This document shows positions 8,618 to 20,466 of a stretch of DNA of 64,000 nt, piece by piece. Below the pieces are notes generated by a model, which was given only the letters and a program-made list of their open reading frames with translations, had not been told where the DNA came from and searched no databases. The DNA comes from Mycetocola manganoxydans (GTDB lineage Bacteria > Actinomycetota > Actinomycetes > Actinomycetales > Microbacteriaceae): assembly GCF_003667545.1 (NCBI RefSeq), contig NZ_RCUV01000002.1, positions 155,277 through 219,276 on the forward strand, in the 5' to 3' direction. Positions within the stretch are counted from its first letter, which is position 1, and each line of letters starts with the position of its first letter. Position numbers and translations under genes: made by a program.

Positions 8618-9526
8618 TCAGTCGATCGAGAACGAGTTGCGGCGGTTGAGCCGGAATTGGATGACGGTGATGACGAAGATGATCAGTCCGAGCACGATCG
8701 ACATGCTCGATGCGTAACCCATCTGCAGCTGGCTGAATGCTTTTTGCCAGATGTACCAGACGATGCTCGCCGAGCTGAACTCAGGGCCGCCGGTCGGCGT
8801 CATGATGTTGATTTCGATGAAGATCTGCGAGCCGCCGATGATGCTCGTCACCACGAGGAAGAAGGTGACGGGGCGCACCATCGGAAGCGTGATGTGGCGG
8901 AACTGGTTCCACGCGTTTGCGCCGTCGAGCGCTGCCGCTTCGTAGAGGTGGCGGGGCACGGACTGCAGTGCAGCCAGGTAGAGGAGCATCGAGTAGCCGA
9001 GGCCCTTCCAGATCGCCATGATGATGAGGGCCGGTTTGACCGTCGCGGTGTCCATCAGCCAGTTCGGGCCGTCGATGCCGACGAGTGCGAGCGTCTGGTT
9101 GATGAGACCGAAGTCCCCGTTGAACGCCCACTGCCAGAGAATGGCGACGGCGGCGATCGAGGAGATGACCGGCACGTAGTACACGGTGCGGAAGAAGGTG
9201 GTTCCGCGCATCTTGCGATTGAGCGCGAGGGCGAGCACCAACGAGATGATGAGCCCGATCGGGATGCCGATCATCATGAAGAAGGTGTTCCACATCGCCT
9301 TGGCGAAGTAGGGATCGTTCCACATCTGGATGTAGTTGGCGATGCCGTTGAAGGTCGGGTCTCCGAGGCCGTTCCAGCTGGTGAACGAGGCGTACACGCT
9401 GAACAGCAGCGGGTACAGGGTGAAGAGCAGGAACCCGATCAGCGGGATGGCCACGAAGCCAAGCGCAGCGAGGTGCTCACGGCGATGGAGCCGGGAGCGG
9501 CGAACCGGTGTCGATGTCGCGGTCAT
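8618..9526 (-). CDS. CUT1 sugar ABC permease (MalF type), arabinan operon
   Basis: A 302-residue permease with six predicted membrane helices. The EAA motif is EAAALDGANAWNQFRHITLPMVRP. The start MTATSTPVRRSRLHRREHLAALGF gives the usual basic tail before helix 1; the open frame extends upstream only through a palindromic region and is rejected. It lies between the binding protein gene (with an intercistronic hairpin) and the MalG-type partner. Together they would form the import channel for arabino-oligosaccharides. Confidence 0.9.
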   Translation of the reverse strand: MTATSTPVRRSRLHRREHLAALGFVAIPLIGFLLFTLYPLLFSVYASFTSWNGLGDPTFNGIANYIQMWNDPYFAKAMWNTFFMMIGIPIGLIISLVLALALNRKMRGTTFFRTVYYVPVISSIAAVAILWQWAFNGDFGLINQTLALVGIDGPNWLMDTATVKPALIIMAIWKGLGYSMLLYLAALQSVPRHLYEAAALDGANAWNQFRHITLPMVRPVTFFLVVTSIIGGSQIFIEINIMTPTGGPEFSSASIVWYIWQKAFSQLQMGYASSMSIVLGLIIFVITVIQFRLNRRNSFSID

Positions 9527-9566
9527 TCGAGGATCTTCCTTGATCAGGGTCGAGAGGGAGAGGGGT

Positions 9567-9607
9567 GGATGCCGCGGCGCGCGTACGCGACGCACGCCGC
9601 GGCATCC
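9567..9607. repeat. Intercistronic hairpin after the solute-binding protein gene
   Basis: GGATGCCGCGGCG and its exact complement form a 13-base stem with a 15-base GC-rich loop. It lies 10 bases beyond the binding protein stop and before the MalF-type gene. Such a structure can protect the upstream mRNA or partly terminate transcription. Confidence 0.75.
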
Positions 9608-9617
9608 GATCTCGGTG

Positions 9618-10952
9618 TTAGCCGATACCTGCCTGCTGGTTGGCGGCATCCAGGAACGCCTGCATCTTGGGCTGGGCTTGCTTGAGATACTCGGCGGCGG
9701 TCTGCTTGCCGTCGATCACCGGCTGGATGTTGGTGAACAACTCGTCGTACCACTCACTGTTGTAGGTGTTGTTGGCGGGGAGTCCACGGCCGTAGTCGTT
9801 GACGATCTGGAGGAACTCCTCCTTGTTCGCTGGCTTGGTCGTCGAGTCCTCGACCCAGCTGTCTGCCATGTCCTTGAGGTTCGGGATCTGGATCCCGGCG
9901 TCGACGAGGCTCTGCTGGGCTTCGGCGTCTGCGGTCAGGTACTCGACGAGCTTGACGGCCTCTTCAGGGTGTTCGGTTCCGTTCGAGACGGCGATACCGA
10001 GCGAGCCGACCCAGGTGGCGCTCTTTCCGCTCTCACCGACCGGGTAGGGGATGAGGTCCCAGTCGAAGTCGAGCTTCTCATAGGTGGAGACGTCCCACGG
10101 GCCGACCGGGAAGAACCCGAGCTCGCCCTTCATCCAGCGCTGGTAGGTGTCGAGGGTCTGCGCCTCGGCGACCGACGGGGTGACGGCGTGCACGTTCTGC
10201 AGGTCGGCGAACCACTGGAGCGCCTCGGCGAACTCAGGGGTGTCGACGGTGACCTTCGTGCGGTCCTTGTTGAGCCAGTCCCCGCCGTTCGACCAGACGA
10301 ACGGCTGCAGGTTCCACTGCACGTTGAGGCCGGTGCCCCACTGGTCGGTCTTCCCGTCGCCGTCGGTGTCCTTCGTCAGCTGCTTCGAGATGTCGACGAA
10401 CTGGTCGAGGGTGAGCGGGGTGTCCTTGTCCGGCAGCGGAATGCCCGCCTCTTCGAACATTGTCTTGTTGTATCCGAACGAGAACGGTCCGACATCCTTC
10501 GGGAGAGCGTAGATCGCGCCGTCGCCGACGAGCTTGCCGTCGTAGCGGTAGCTGTCGACCCCGTACTCCCAGATGTTGTCGAGGTCGATCGTGTCCGAGC
10601 CTTCGACGTACTCGGTGATGTCCTTGACGACGCCGTTCTTGACGTACGACTGCACGTCGCCCTGGTTGATGTAGAAGACGTCGGGGACCTTCTTGCCTGC
10701 GATGGCTGCCTTGAGCTTGGTGATGTACTGGTCCGCGGTCGTGACGATGACGTCGACCTCGATGTCGTTCGCCTTCTCGAATTCGGCGATGGCCTTTTCG
10801 TAGGCCTTCTTCTCGTCTTCACCCCCGCGGAACATGAACGTGAGCTTCTTCTCGCCGGAGTCCTCGCCGGCTGAGGCGGAGCATCCGCTGAGCAAGAGAC
10901 CGGCTGCAGCGAACATTGCTACAGATGTGGCCATCAAACGTGACGTCTTCAT
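9618..10952 (-). CDS. CUT1 extracellular solute-binding lipoprotein, arabinan operon
   Basis: A 444-residue family-1 solute-binding lipoprotein. The signal ends in LLLSGC with the lipidated cysteine at residue 24. The mature part starts [29 protein letters not shown], and [17 protein letters not shown] is typical of this family. It is the first gene of the arabinan operon, so it should deliver arabino-oligosaccharides to the two permeases. AAGGAC lies before the ATG; the longer open frame upstream is not supported. An operator-flanked promoter is visible in front of it. Confidence 0.9.
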   Translation of the reverse strand: MKTSRLMATSVAMFAAAGLLLSGCSASAGEDSGEKKLTFMFRGGEDEKKAYEKAIAEFEKANDIEVDVIVTTADQYITKLKAAIAGKKVPDVFYINQGDVQSYVKNGVVKDITEYVEGSDTIDLDNIWEYGVDSYRYDGKLVGDGAIYALPKDVGPFSFGYNKTMFEEAGIPLPDKDTPLTLDQFVDISKQLTKDTDGDGKTDQWGTGLNVQWNLQPFVWSNGGDWLNKDRTKVTVDTPEFAEALQWFADLQNVHAVTPSVAEAQTLDTYQRWMKGELGFFPVGPWDVSTYEKLDFDWDLIPYPVGESGKSATWVGSLGIAVSNGTEHPEEAVKLVEYLTADAEAQQSLVDAGIQIPNLKDMADSWVEDSTTKPANKEEFLQIVNDYGRGLPANNTYNSEWYDELFTNIQPVIDGKQTAAEYLKQAQPKMQAFLDAANQQAGIG

Positions 10953-11039
10953 CACGTGTCCTTCCCGTTTGGCTGTGCTGTTGGATGGCTGGATGCTTCG
11001 CACGCTGAGCGGGATGGGCATCGTCGGCCGTGTTGTTTT

Positions 11040-11119
11040 TACAACGTTGTACTGAACTGTGCCACGGCGCCGTATGGGGCGTCAATAGTTTCGGGCAACA
11101 TTTTTCCAACGTTGGAAAA
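11040..11119 (-). promoter_or_regulatory. Promoter of the arabinan operon with two LacI-type operators
   Basis: Reading leftward, TTGACG (11080-11085) and CACAGT (11056-11061) are 18 bases apart. The perfect palindrome TACAACGTTGTA (11040-11051) lies just downstream of the -10, where a bound repressor would block initiation. A second perfect palindrome, TTTTCCAACGTTGGAAAA (11102-11119), lies upstream of the -35. Both share the CAACGTTG core with the site in front of the adjacent LacI gene. Confidence 0.65.
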
Positions 11120-11130
11120 GTTGCGTGGAT

Positions 11131-11214
11131 CGCGAATTGCCCACTCTCGCGGGTGCGGGCGGCGCGACACCCGCGAACCTGGGCAACTCGCGGGAGTACC
11201 CGCCCTCGGGCGGG
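11131..11214. terminator. Palindromes downstream of the LacI gene
   Basis: An imperfect 19-base inverted repeat (11137-11155 with 11168-11186, three mismatches) is followed by a compact stem CCCGCCC/GGGCGGG (11199-11214). They sit just past the stop of the leftward LacI gene and upstream of the arabinan promoter, so they probably end the regulator transcript. No T-tract is present. Confidence 0.5.
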
Positions 11215-11223
11215 CGGATTCCG

Positions 11224-12231
11224 TCAGTCTGCGGTCGACTCGCGGCCGATCACCGAGAAGTCGGTGAGGTACTGCCTGGGCGGAGCATCCCGGTTCGCGA
11301 TGCGCTCCACGAGCACGTCGACCGCCATGTCGGCGATCTCATCACGACCGGGATCCACGGTGGACAGCGTCGGCAGCGAATACTTCGTCTCGTCGAGACC
11401 GTCGAATCCGATCACGGCGACGTCGTCCGGGATGCGACGGCCTGACTCCTGGAGGACACGCATCGCGCCGAGGGCGAGCGTGTCATTGAGGCCGAACACC
11501 GCGTCGAACTCGACCCCGGAGTCGAGCAGTTCGTGCATCGCCTGGGCGCCGTCGAGCCGATGCCAGAGACCGACGTAGCGGATGAGCGACTCATCCGGTT
11601 CGATGCCGGCCTCCGCGAGCGCATCGAGGTATCCCCGCAACCGCAACGCAGCAGATCCGACGACCTCACCCTCGTGCGCCCCGATCACGGCGATCCGCGT
11701 GCGCCCCCTGGCGATCAGGTGCGCGGTCGCAGCCTTGGCGGCTTCGACGTTCCGCATCGTGACGTGGTCGGTCGGGCCGCCGAAGATCCGCTCACCGAGC
11801 AGCACGAGCGGGTACGACACGTTGAGATACCCGACGTCGTCCGAGCTCATGCCGAGCGGGCTGAAGATCAAACCGTCGGTGAGTTGCAGGCGCGGACTCG
11901 AGAGCATCTCGATCTCACGCTCACGGTCACCCCCTGCGGTCTGCTCGATGAGGACGACGAGGTGACGTCGTTCTGCCGCGCGGATGACGGCATCCGCCAG
12001 TTCGGCGAAGTAGCTGAGGCTGAGTTCGGGCAGTGCGAGTCCGATGACCCCCGTCTTGCCCGAGCGCAGGCTGCGGGCCGAGATGTTGGGCTGGTAACCG
12101 AGCGTGTCGATCGCGGCGAGCACTTTCTCGCGCGTCGTCGGCCGGATGTGCTTGTAGTCGTTGACGACGTTCGACACCGTCTTGATCGACACGCCTGCCA
12201 GCGTCGCGACGTCATGCAGGGTGACCGCCAT
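11224..12231 (-). CDS. LacI-family repressor, candidate arabinose/arabinan regulator
   Basis: A 335-residue LacI/GalR repressor. The helix-turn-helix is at the N-terminus (TLHDVATLAGVSIKTVSNVVNDYKHI) with the hinge helix at ISARSLRSGKTG, followed by the periplasmic-binding-protein-like effector domain ending in VIGRESTAD. It lies directly upstream of the arabinan operon on the same strand, and matching palindromes occur before it, before the operon and before araD. I infer that it represses arabinan/arabinose genes and is released by arabinose or an arabino-oligosaccharide. The effector cannot be read from sequence. Confidence 0.85.
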   Translation of the reverse strand: MAVTLHDVATLAGVSIKTVSNVVNDYKHIRPTTREKVLAAIDTLGYQPNISARSLRSGKTGVIGLALPELSLSYFAELADAVIRAAERRHLVVLIEQTAGGDREREIEMLSSPRLQLTDGLIFSPLGMSSDDVGYLNVSYPLVLLGERIFGGPTDHVTMRNVEAAKAATAHLIARGRTRIAVIGAHEGEVVGSAALRLRGYLDALAEAGIEPDESLIRYVGLWHRLDGAQAMHELLDSGVEFDAVFGLNDTLALGAMRVLQESGRRIPDDVAVIGFDGLDETKYSLPTLSTVDPGRDEIADMAVDVLVERIANRDAPPRQYLTDFSVIGRESTAD

Positions 12232-12293
12232 CGAAATTCCCGCTCTGTGGACTGCTTCTGCACGGGCGGATCGCCGCGTGCTGTGATTATGAA

Positions 12294-12309
12294 CCTACAA
12301 CGTTGCAGG
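12294..12309 (-). promoter_or_regulatory. LacI-type operator upstream of its own repressor gene
   Basis: CCTACAACGTTGCAGG is a palindrome with one mismatched pair, 62 bases before the repressor start. It shares TACAACGTTG with the arabinan promoter operator, suggesting autoregulation. Confidence 0.6.
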
Positions 12310-12344
12310 ACAACAAAGCAGCCGGGGTACGCGAATTGGGGGCT

Positions 12345-12384
12345 TGAGTGCGAGTCGGATGCCGCGGCATCCGTCCCGCACTCA
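12345..12384 (-). terminator. Long hairpin overlapping the ybdD stop codon
   Basis: Outer arms TGAGTGCG/CGCACTCA enclose the perfect palindrome CGGATGCCGCGGCATCCG, separated by 3-base bulges. The right arm contains the stop codon of the short YbdD-like gene. It probably terminates the cstA transcript. Confidence 0.6.
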
Positions 12385-12569
12385 GCAACAGCGACCCTGT
12401 GGGTTGCGGTCCTGTCCGTCGTCGCGTTCGCGCCAGAACACGCGCTCGGGCAGGGCAGGAGTACCCGGGTGACTCGCGGCGTGATGGGCGAGGTACACCT
12501 CGTACGCGTTGTCACCCATCACCGCCTTGAGATATCTCCCTGCGGCGCTCAGACCGGAGACGATGGCGT

Positions 12570-12573
<4 letters not shown>
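12382..12573 (-). CDS. YbdD/YjiX-family small protein paired with CstA
   Basis: A 63-residue protein of the YbdD/YjiX (DUF466) family, recognised from MGDNAYEVYLAHHAASHPGTPALPERVFWRERDD and the C-terminal RCC. Members are almost always encoded next to CstA-type transporters and are thought to assist them. The ATG overlaps the cstA stop as ATGA, so translation is coupled. The open frame extends 16 codons upstream inside cstA; that extension is rejected. Confidence 0.85.
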
Positions 12574-14864
<2,291 letters not shown>

Positions 14865-15044
14865 TGCGGACCCCTCTGTCGCGGTTCACCCGCGCCGTCC
14901 GGCATCCGACATCGCCGCGCTGCGAGTGAGTTCTGCGCTCGATGCTACAACCGGCATCCCCCTTTCGGGGCGCATTGGTCCGAAGGCGGACGTTCGGCGC
15001 GTCGCGGGCACCGATCAGCCCGCGCGGCGCGCCGGTCAGGGCAC

Positions 15045-16274
15045 CTAGCCGACGAGCGCCGGTACCCGTTTCGGCTGCACGATGAACCACAGCGCCGAGA
15101 TCGACACGAGCGCCGTCACGAGCATCACGGAGCCCATCGGTACGGCCGAGTCGATGCCCAGCCAACCGACGATCGGCGAGATCAGACCGGCGAGGCCGAA
15201 GTTGAGTGCACCGAGAACGGATGCCGCTGTGCCCGCTTCACGCGCGTGGTTGACGAGTGCGAGAACCTGAACCGCCGGGAACCCGAACCCGGCCGCCATG
15301 ATGAAGAAGAACAGCGGGATCAGGATGCCGAGGAAGCCGGCACCCGAGGAATCGAACAGGATGATGGCGGCAGCGGCGATCGCCTGCGTCGCGGTCGTCG
15401 CGCCGAGGATCCACTGCGGGCCGAACCGGCGCATCAGCCGCGACGACACCTGCACACCGATGACGATGCCGAGCGAATTGATCGCGAACAGGTAGCCGTA
15501 CTGTTGCGGGTCGAGGTTGTAGACCTCCTGGAACAGGAACGACGAGGCGGACAGGTACGCGAACAGGCCCGAAAAGCTCATCCCACCGATCACGGCGACG
15601 CCGACGAACACGCGGTCGCTGAATACCGACCGGTAACGATCGCCAACGGTGGAGTGCCCGGCGACGACCCGCCGCTCCGGCGGCAGGGTCTCGACGATGA
15701 AGAGAGCCACGGCAATGATCACCAGTACCCCGTACAGCGCGAGGAACACGAACAGTCCGCGCCAGTCGAGGAACAGCAACAGTTGAGAACCGATCACGGG
15801 AGCGAGGATCGGGGCGAGACCGTTGACGAGGGCCAGGCGCGACAGCATCCGCACGAGGGGTTTTCCTCCGAAGAGGTCGCGGACCATCGCCATCGCGACA
15901 ACACCACCTGCGGCAGCGCCTGCACCCTGCAGGACCCGGAAGACGCCGAGCCAGACGATGTCGGGAGCGAGGGCGGCACCGACGCTCGCCGCGATGTGCA
16001 CGCTCGTCGCGAGGATGAGCGGAAGCCGCCGACCGACCTTGTCGCTCCACGGGCCCATGAACAACTGGCCGACCGCGAACCCGATCGTCGTGCCGGTGAG
16101 GGTGAGCTGGATGAGCGTCGCCGAGACGTTGAGTTCGTCCTCGAGCACGGGAAACGCGGGCAGGTAGAGGTCGATAGTGAACGGTCCGAGCGCGGTCAGC
16201 GAACCGAGAACGAGAATGTAGACGAGTCTCTGGCGGCGCGAGAGAGCGTCTCCGGGGTGCACAACAGTAGTCAC
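15045..16274 (-). CDS. Bcr/CflA-type MFS drug efflux transporter
   Basis: A 409-residue transporter with about 12 membrane helices. FTIDLYLPAFPVLEDELNVSATLIQLTLTGTTIGFAVGQLFMGPWSDKVGRR combines the Bcr/CflA helix-1 signature with MFS motif A. RVLQGAGAAAGGVVAMAMVRDLF is also typical. It probably exports a drug or metabolite by proton antiport; the substrate is unknown. The GTG start VTTVVHPGDALSRRQR has AGGA about 10 bases upstream; a longer frame begins in non-coding-looking sequence and is rejected. Confidence 0.85.
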   Translation of the reverse strand: MTTVVHPGDALSRRQRLVYILVLGSLTALGPFTIDLYLPAFPVLEDELNVSATLIQLTLTGTTIGFAVGQLFMGPWSDKVGRRLPLILATSVHIAASVGAALAPDIVWLGVFRVLQGAGAAAGGVVAMAMVRDLFGGKPLVRMLSRLALVNGLAPILAPVIGSQLLLFLDWRGLFVFLALYGVLVIIAVALFIVETLPPERRVVAGHSTVGDRYRSVFSDRVFVGVAVIGGMSFSGLFAYLSASSFLFQEVYNLDPQQYGYLFAINSLGIVIGVQVSSRLMRRFGPQWILGATTATQAIAAAAIILFDSSGAGFLGILIPLFFFIMAAGFGFPAVQVLALVNHAREAGTAASVLGALNFGLAGLISPIVGWLGIDSAVPMGSVMLVTALVSISALWFIVQPKRVPALVG

Positions 16275-16518
16275 GAGTTGGGTCCTAGATACGAAGCGAG
16301 GGGCTGCGGATGCCACGGGCAGACTGCCGGCGCCCTGACCGTAACCGCGTGGAGAGCGCGATATTCCCGTCAGGCGATGCGTCATCGAACCGATTCGAGA
16401 CCGACGGTCAACAGTAACAGCCGGCGATCTCGGCACAGTACCGCTTCCGCTCCGTCACGCTCGCGTCTATTGGGTGGTCGCGCGCACGCCCAACAGGCGC
16501 AATCGGTGACATGTCACG

Positions 16519-16566
16519 TTCAACAGGCGAAACGGCCGCATCACGGGGATGCGCGCCTGTTGGACG
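16519..16566. repeat. Extragenic palindrome with nested hairpin; rest of gap 16275-16580
   Basis: GTTCAACAGGCG pairs with CGCCTGTTGGAC (one G-T pair), and an inner CGCAT/ATGCG stem lies between them. A further copy of CAACAGGCG sits at 16491-16499. The element lies 15 bases beyond the ROK gene stop and could terminate it. The rest of this 306-base gap shows no gene. Confidence 0.6.
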
Positions 16567-16580
16567 TGCAGGGACCGCCG

Positions 16581-17771
16581 TCAGACCGGAGTGGCGACGC
16601 TTCCGGCGAGTCGCGCTGGGTCGTCGATGAGCGGCTCGAATGCGAGCTCCGCCGCCCCGATCAGCAGCAGGTCAGCGCCGAGGGTCGCCCGGACGATCCG
16701 CACTCCCTCGTAGGAGGCGGCGAGCGTCTGGCCAGCAACGAGCCGATCGAGCAGTTCGGAGTTCGCTGCGTAGATCGAGCCGAGGAACCCACCGAGCACG
16801 ACGAGCTCGGGGTTGAGCACATTGATCGCGTTCCGGAGGGCGATGCTGAGAATGCCGAGCTGGCGCTCGACCTCACCGCAGATCTCGGGGGCATCCGACT
16901 CGAGCAGCGCCCGCTCGAGCTGGGCGGGATCGGCGGATTTCAGCCCGAGCAGGTCGAGCAGCCTGCCACGGTTCACCTCGTCCTCGAGCGCGCCGCCCGT
17001 CGACGGCTGGTCCGGTCCGTCCGGCGCGGTGACAAGGTTGTGCCCGAACTCGCCCGCGTACCCGCCGACGCCGCCAAGCGGCGTTCCGCGGATGATCACG
17101 CCGCCACCGATACCACTCGCTCCACCATTGAGATAGATGAGGTCGGCGACATCGCGACCGGCGCCGAAATTGTGTTCGGCGAGCGCACCGAGGCTCGCAT
17201 CGTTCGCCGCCCGCGCCGGGTAGCCGGTGGCGTCTGCCAGCAGCGTTGCGACCGGTTCGTCGACCCAGCCGAGGTGCGGTGCGAGGCGAACGAGACCGTC
17301 AGGCATCCGCACGAGACCGGGTACGGCGACGCCGACGCCGACAACGACAGCGGATGCCGGGAGCTCGGCACGCAGGCCGGCGATCAGTTCCGCCGTCACC
17401 CGAACCGTTTCGGCGACGCCGAGTGGTTGATCGATTTCATGGCGGACCTGGGCCACGACCTCACCGTGCATCCGGACGACTCCGACGGTGATGGCATCCT
17501 GCTCCGGGTTCACGGCGAAAGCCACGCAGTCCGGGTGCGGCCGCACGACGGGGGATGGACGGCCGACACCGCGGGCACCGTCGGGCTCGGCCTCGACGAC
17601 GAGGTGCAGTGCGGCCAGTTCACTGACGAGTGCCGCGACCGTCGACCGGTTCAGCCCGGTCTCCCTGGTGAGAACGGAGCGCGACACGGCGCCCTCGCGG
17701 TGAACCAGGCCGAGGATCCGGGAGAGATTGTACCGCCGGACCGTGTCGAGGTTGGTGCCGCGATTGTTCAC
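16581..17771 (-). CDS. ROK-family transcriptional repressor (XylR-like)
   Basis: A 396-residue ROK regulator. A winged HTH occupies the first ~80 residues (GAVSRSVLTRETGLNRSTVAALVSELAALHLVVE), followed by the sugar-kinase-like fold with PGLVRM, NDASLGALAE and GGYAGEFGH. The ExGH zinc histidine is kept, but the usual CxCGxxGCxE cluster is replaced by PSTGGALEDEV, so zinc binding is doubtful. It starts with GTG and is divergent from the xylan-degrading genes and near xylAB, so a xylose-responsive role is inferred. Confidence 0.85.
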   Translation of the reverse strand: MNNRGTNLDTVRRYNLSRILGLVHREGAVSRSVLTRETGLNRSTVAALVSELAALHLVVEAEPDGARGVGRPSPVVRPHPDCVAFAVNPEQDAITVGVVRMHGEVVAQVRHEIDQPLGVAETVRVTAELIAGLRAELPASAVVVGVGVAVPGLVRMPDGLVRLAPHLGWVDEPVATLLADATGYPARAANDASLGALAEHNFGAGRDVADLIYLNGGASGIGGGVIIRGTPLGGVGGYAGEFGHNLVTAPDGPDQPSTGGALEDEVNRGRLLDLLGLKSADPAQLERALLESDAPEICGEVERQLGILSIALRNAINVLNPELVVLGGFLGSIYAANSELLDRLVAGQTLAASYEGVRIVRATLGADLLLIGAAELAFEPLIDDPARLAGSVATPV

Positions 17772-17946
17772 TGTTCACACCGCATTCTGTCGCTGGGCGG
17801 CGGGATTCCGCCTGCTGGGAACGATACCGACAGCGCGCGCCGCGTGCACCATCCCCCGCCGAGTGCGTCGAAGCACGTCACCCGACGCCCGTGAGCCACT
17901 CGCTAGTCTTGATCAGCTTCCGCCCGCGCCTTCGAGAGGTCCACCG

Positions 17947-18915
17947 ATGTACGTCGACATGCCAGCAGCCCAACTCCCCGACTACCGCAGCAGCCAGGTC
18001 GAGCCGGACGACTTCGATTCGTTCTGGGACGAGACCATCGCGGCCGCGCGCGCCGCGGCATCCGCTGTCGTTCTCGAACCGGTGGATTCACCGTTGGCGA
18101 CCATCGATGTGTTCGATGTGACGTTCTCCGGTTTCGACGGACAGCCGGTCAAGGCGTGGCTGCGTGTGCCGAAGGGAGTGACCGGCCCGCTTTCCGCCGT
18201 CGTGCACTACGTCGGTTACGGTGGCGGCCGCGGCCACCACCTCGAGAACCTGCTGTGGGCATCCGCCGGATTCGCGCACTTCCAGATGGACACGCGTGGG
18301 CAGGGCAGCGGCTGGTCGATGGGCGCCACCCCCGACCCGGTCGGAACCGGCCCCCAGTACCCCGGCGTCATGACGCGCGGCATCGACAGCAGGGAGAGTT
18401 ACTACTACCGGCGCCTGTTCACCGACGCGGTGCGCGCGATCGACACCGTCCGCGAGCTGGCGTTCATCGATCCCGCGCGGGTCTCGGTCTTTGGGCAGAG
18501 CCAGGGTGGCGGCATCGCGCTCGCCGTCGCCGGTCTCGTTCCCGATCTTGCCGCGATCGCCCCGTGCGTCCCGTTCCTGTGCGACTTCCCTCGCGCGACC
18601 GTCATCACCGACGCGTATCCGTACAAGGAGATCCGGGACTTCCTCGCCGTTCACCGCGACAAGACAGAGGCGGTCGCGGCGGTTCTCCCCTACTTCGACG
18701 GAGTGAACTTCGCCCGCCGCGCCCAGGCGCCCGCCCTGTTCTCGGCGAGCCAGATGGACGCCACCTGCCCGCCGTCCACGATCTACGGTGCGTACAACCT
18801 GTACGCGGGCGAGAAGTCGATGTCTCTTTGGCAGTACAACGGGCACGAGGGCGGCGGTATCGTCGACGAACAGCGGGCGATCGCCTTCTTCCGGACGATC
18901 GACGGGAACCGATGA
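17947..18915 (+). CDS. CE7 acetyl xylan esterase / cephalosporin-C-deacetylase-type esterase
   Basis: A 322-residue alpha/beta hydrolase of carbohydrate esterase family 7, which removes acetyl groups from xylo-oligosaccharides. The nucleophile is Ser185 in GQSQGGG, with Asp271 (MDATCPP) and His300 (NGHEGGG) completing the triad; RGQG at 117-120 is the CE7 signature. No signal peptide is seen, so it acts on imported acetylated sugars. The start follows GAGAGG. Its stop overlaps the next gene's ATG (ATGA), so it forms an operon with the GH43 beta-xylosidase. A longer open frame upstream is ignored. Confidence 0.92.
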   Translation: MYVDMPAAQLPDYRSSQVEPDDFDSFWDETIAAARAAASAVVLEPVDSPLATIDVFDVTFSGFDGQPVKAWLRVPKGVTGPLSAVVHYVGYGGGRGHHLENLLWASAGFAHFQMDTRGQGSGWSMGATPDPVGTGPQYPGVMTRGIDSRESYYYRRLFTDAVRAIDTVRELAFIDPARVSVFGQSQGGGIALAVAGLVPDLAAIAPCVPFLCDFPRATVITDAYPYKEIRDFLAVHRDKTEAVAAVLPYFDGVNFARRAQAPALFSASQMDATCPPSTIYGAYNLYAGEKSMSLWQYNGHEGGGIVDEQRAIAFFRTIDGNR

Positions 18916-20444
18916 CCGAGTACTCGAACCCCGTCCTCTCCGGGTTCCATCCCGACCCGTCCGTCTGCCGGGTCGGAGACACGTTCTACCTCGCGAGCTC
19001 GTCTTTCGAGTACTTTCCCGGCATCCCGCTGCACTCGAGCACCGACCTCGTCACCTGGAACCGCATCGGCCACGCGATCGACCGGCCGGGCCAGGTTCCG
19101 CTGCACGACGTCAATGACTCCGGCGGACTCTACGCCCCCACTCTCCGCCACCACGACGGCTTGTTCTATCTGGCCTGCACGGTCGTCGGCGGTGAACATC
19201 CCGGCTCGTTCTACCTGACAGCGACGGATGCCGCTGGGCCGTGGTCAGAGCCGGTCTGGCTCGACGACGCCCAGGGAATCGACCCCACGATCCACTTCGC
19301 CGACGGCAAGGCATGGTGGGCCGGATGCCGCCCGGCTGCGTCTCCGGAATGGGAACAGCAGACCGAGATCTGGCTGCGCGAACTCGACCTCGACGCCGGC
19401 ACCCTGGTCGGAGAGGAACATGTGCTCTGGACCGGGGCACTCCGGGGTGCCGTCTGGTCCGAGGGCCCTCACCTGTTCGACCACGACGGCTGGGTCTACC
19501 TCGTGACGGCTGAGGGCGGAACCGAGCGCAACCACGCCGTGTCGATCGCCCGCTCGCGCAGCGTGACCGGACCGTTCGAGGGGTGCCCGCGCAACCCGAT
19601 CCTCACGCACCGGCACCTCGGTGAGGACTTCCCGGTACAGAACGTCGGCCACGCCGACCTCGTCGAAGCAGAGGACGGCTCCTGGTGGGCGCTCGTCCTC
19701 GGCGTCCGATCGCTCGACGGGTTTCACGTCCTCGGCCGCGAAACCTTCCTCACCCCGGTGGCCTGGCAGGACGGCTGGCCTGTGCTCAACCCGGGCGTCG
19801 GCCGGCTCAGCGAGACCGGCTCGACGCCGTGGCCAGGCGGCACCCCGCGCCCGGCGACCCTGCACGACGACTTCACGGCAAGTACCGCGCTCGGTGCACA
19901 CTGGCTCAGCATCCGCGGCCCGGCGGATTTCGTCGACAGTGGCGGTGACGGCCTTGTCCTGCTCTCCACCGACACCGATCTCAGCGGCGACGGAACCCCG
20001 GCCTTCCTCGGTATGCGACTGCGTGATCCCGAAATGCGGGCGTCGATGCGCGTTGCGCCGCCCAAGCACGCGACGGCCGGGCTCGCCCTCAGGCAGAGCG
20101 CCGCCTTCCACCTCCGGCTCGAGCTCAGCATGGACGAGCACGGCTGGCGTGCCGACGCGATCGCGCATGAGAACGGGGTCGACTCGGTCGTCGGCACCGT
20201 TCTCGGTGACCTCGATCCGGCGAACGGCGACATGACCCTTGCGGCCGAGTTGCACGGGCTCGAGGTCCGCTTCAGCATCACCGTTGGTGCGGACACCCAC
20301 ACCGTCGCCGAAGCCGACGCCCGCATCCTCAGCTCGGAACGCGCCGGCGGTTTCGTCGGCACTCTTGTCGGTCCGTTCGTCGCCGGTGGCCTCGGCGCGG
20401 CTGTCACCGTGCGGAGCTTTCACTACCGTCCGGGCCTCTCCTGA
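18912..20444 (+). CDS. GH43 beta-xylosidase with C-terminal beta-sandwich
   Basis: A 510-residue cytoplasmic GH43 enzyme that likely releases xylose from xylo-oligosaccharides. Asp15 in GFHPDPSVCRV is the base, GIDPTI carries the pKa-modulating Asp and WSEGPHLF the catalytic Glu. After about residue 310 a beta-rich region (LHDDFTASTALGAHWLSIRG onward) matches the extra C-terminal beta-sandwich of GH43 beta-xylosidases. It is translationally coupled to the CE7 esterase, so deacetylation and cleavage are probably made together. Bifunctional arabinofuranosidase activity is possible. Confidence 0.92.
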   Translation: MTEYSNPVLSGFHPDPSVCRVGDTFYLASSSFEYFPGIPLHSSTDLVTWNRIGHAIDRPGQVPLHDVNDSGGLYAPTLRHHDGLFYLACTVVGGEHPGSFYLTATDAAGPWSEPVWLDDAQGIDPTIHFADGKAWWAGCRPAASPEWEQQTEIWLRELDLDAGTLVGEEHVLWTGALRGAVWSEGPHLFDHDGWVYLVTAEGGTERNHAVSIARSRSVTGPFEGCPRNPILTHRHLGEDFPVQNVGHADLVEAEDGSWWALVLGVRSLDGFHVLGRETFLTPVAWQDGWPVLNPGVGRLSETGSTPWPGGTPRPATLHDDFTASTALGAHWLSIRGPADFVDSGGDGLVLLSTDTDLSGDGTPAFLGMRLRDPEMRASMRVAPPKHATAGLALRQSAAFHLRLELSMDEHGWRADAIAHENGVDSVVGTVLGDLDPANGDMTLAAELHGLEVRFSITVGADTHTVAEADARILSSERAGGFVGTLVGPFVAGGLGAAVTVRSFHYRPGLS

Positions 20445-20466
20445 CGCCAGCCAGCGCGGCTCGGTG

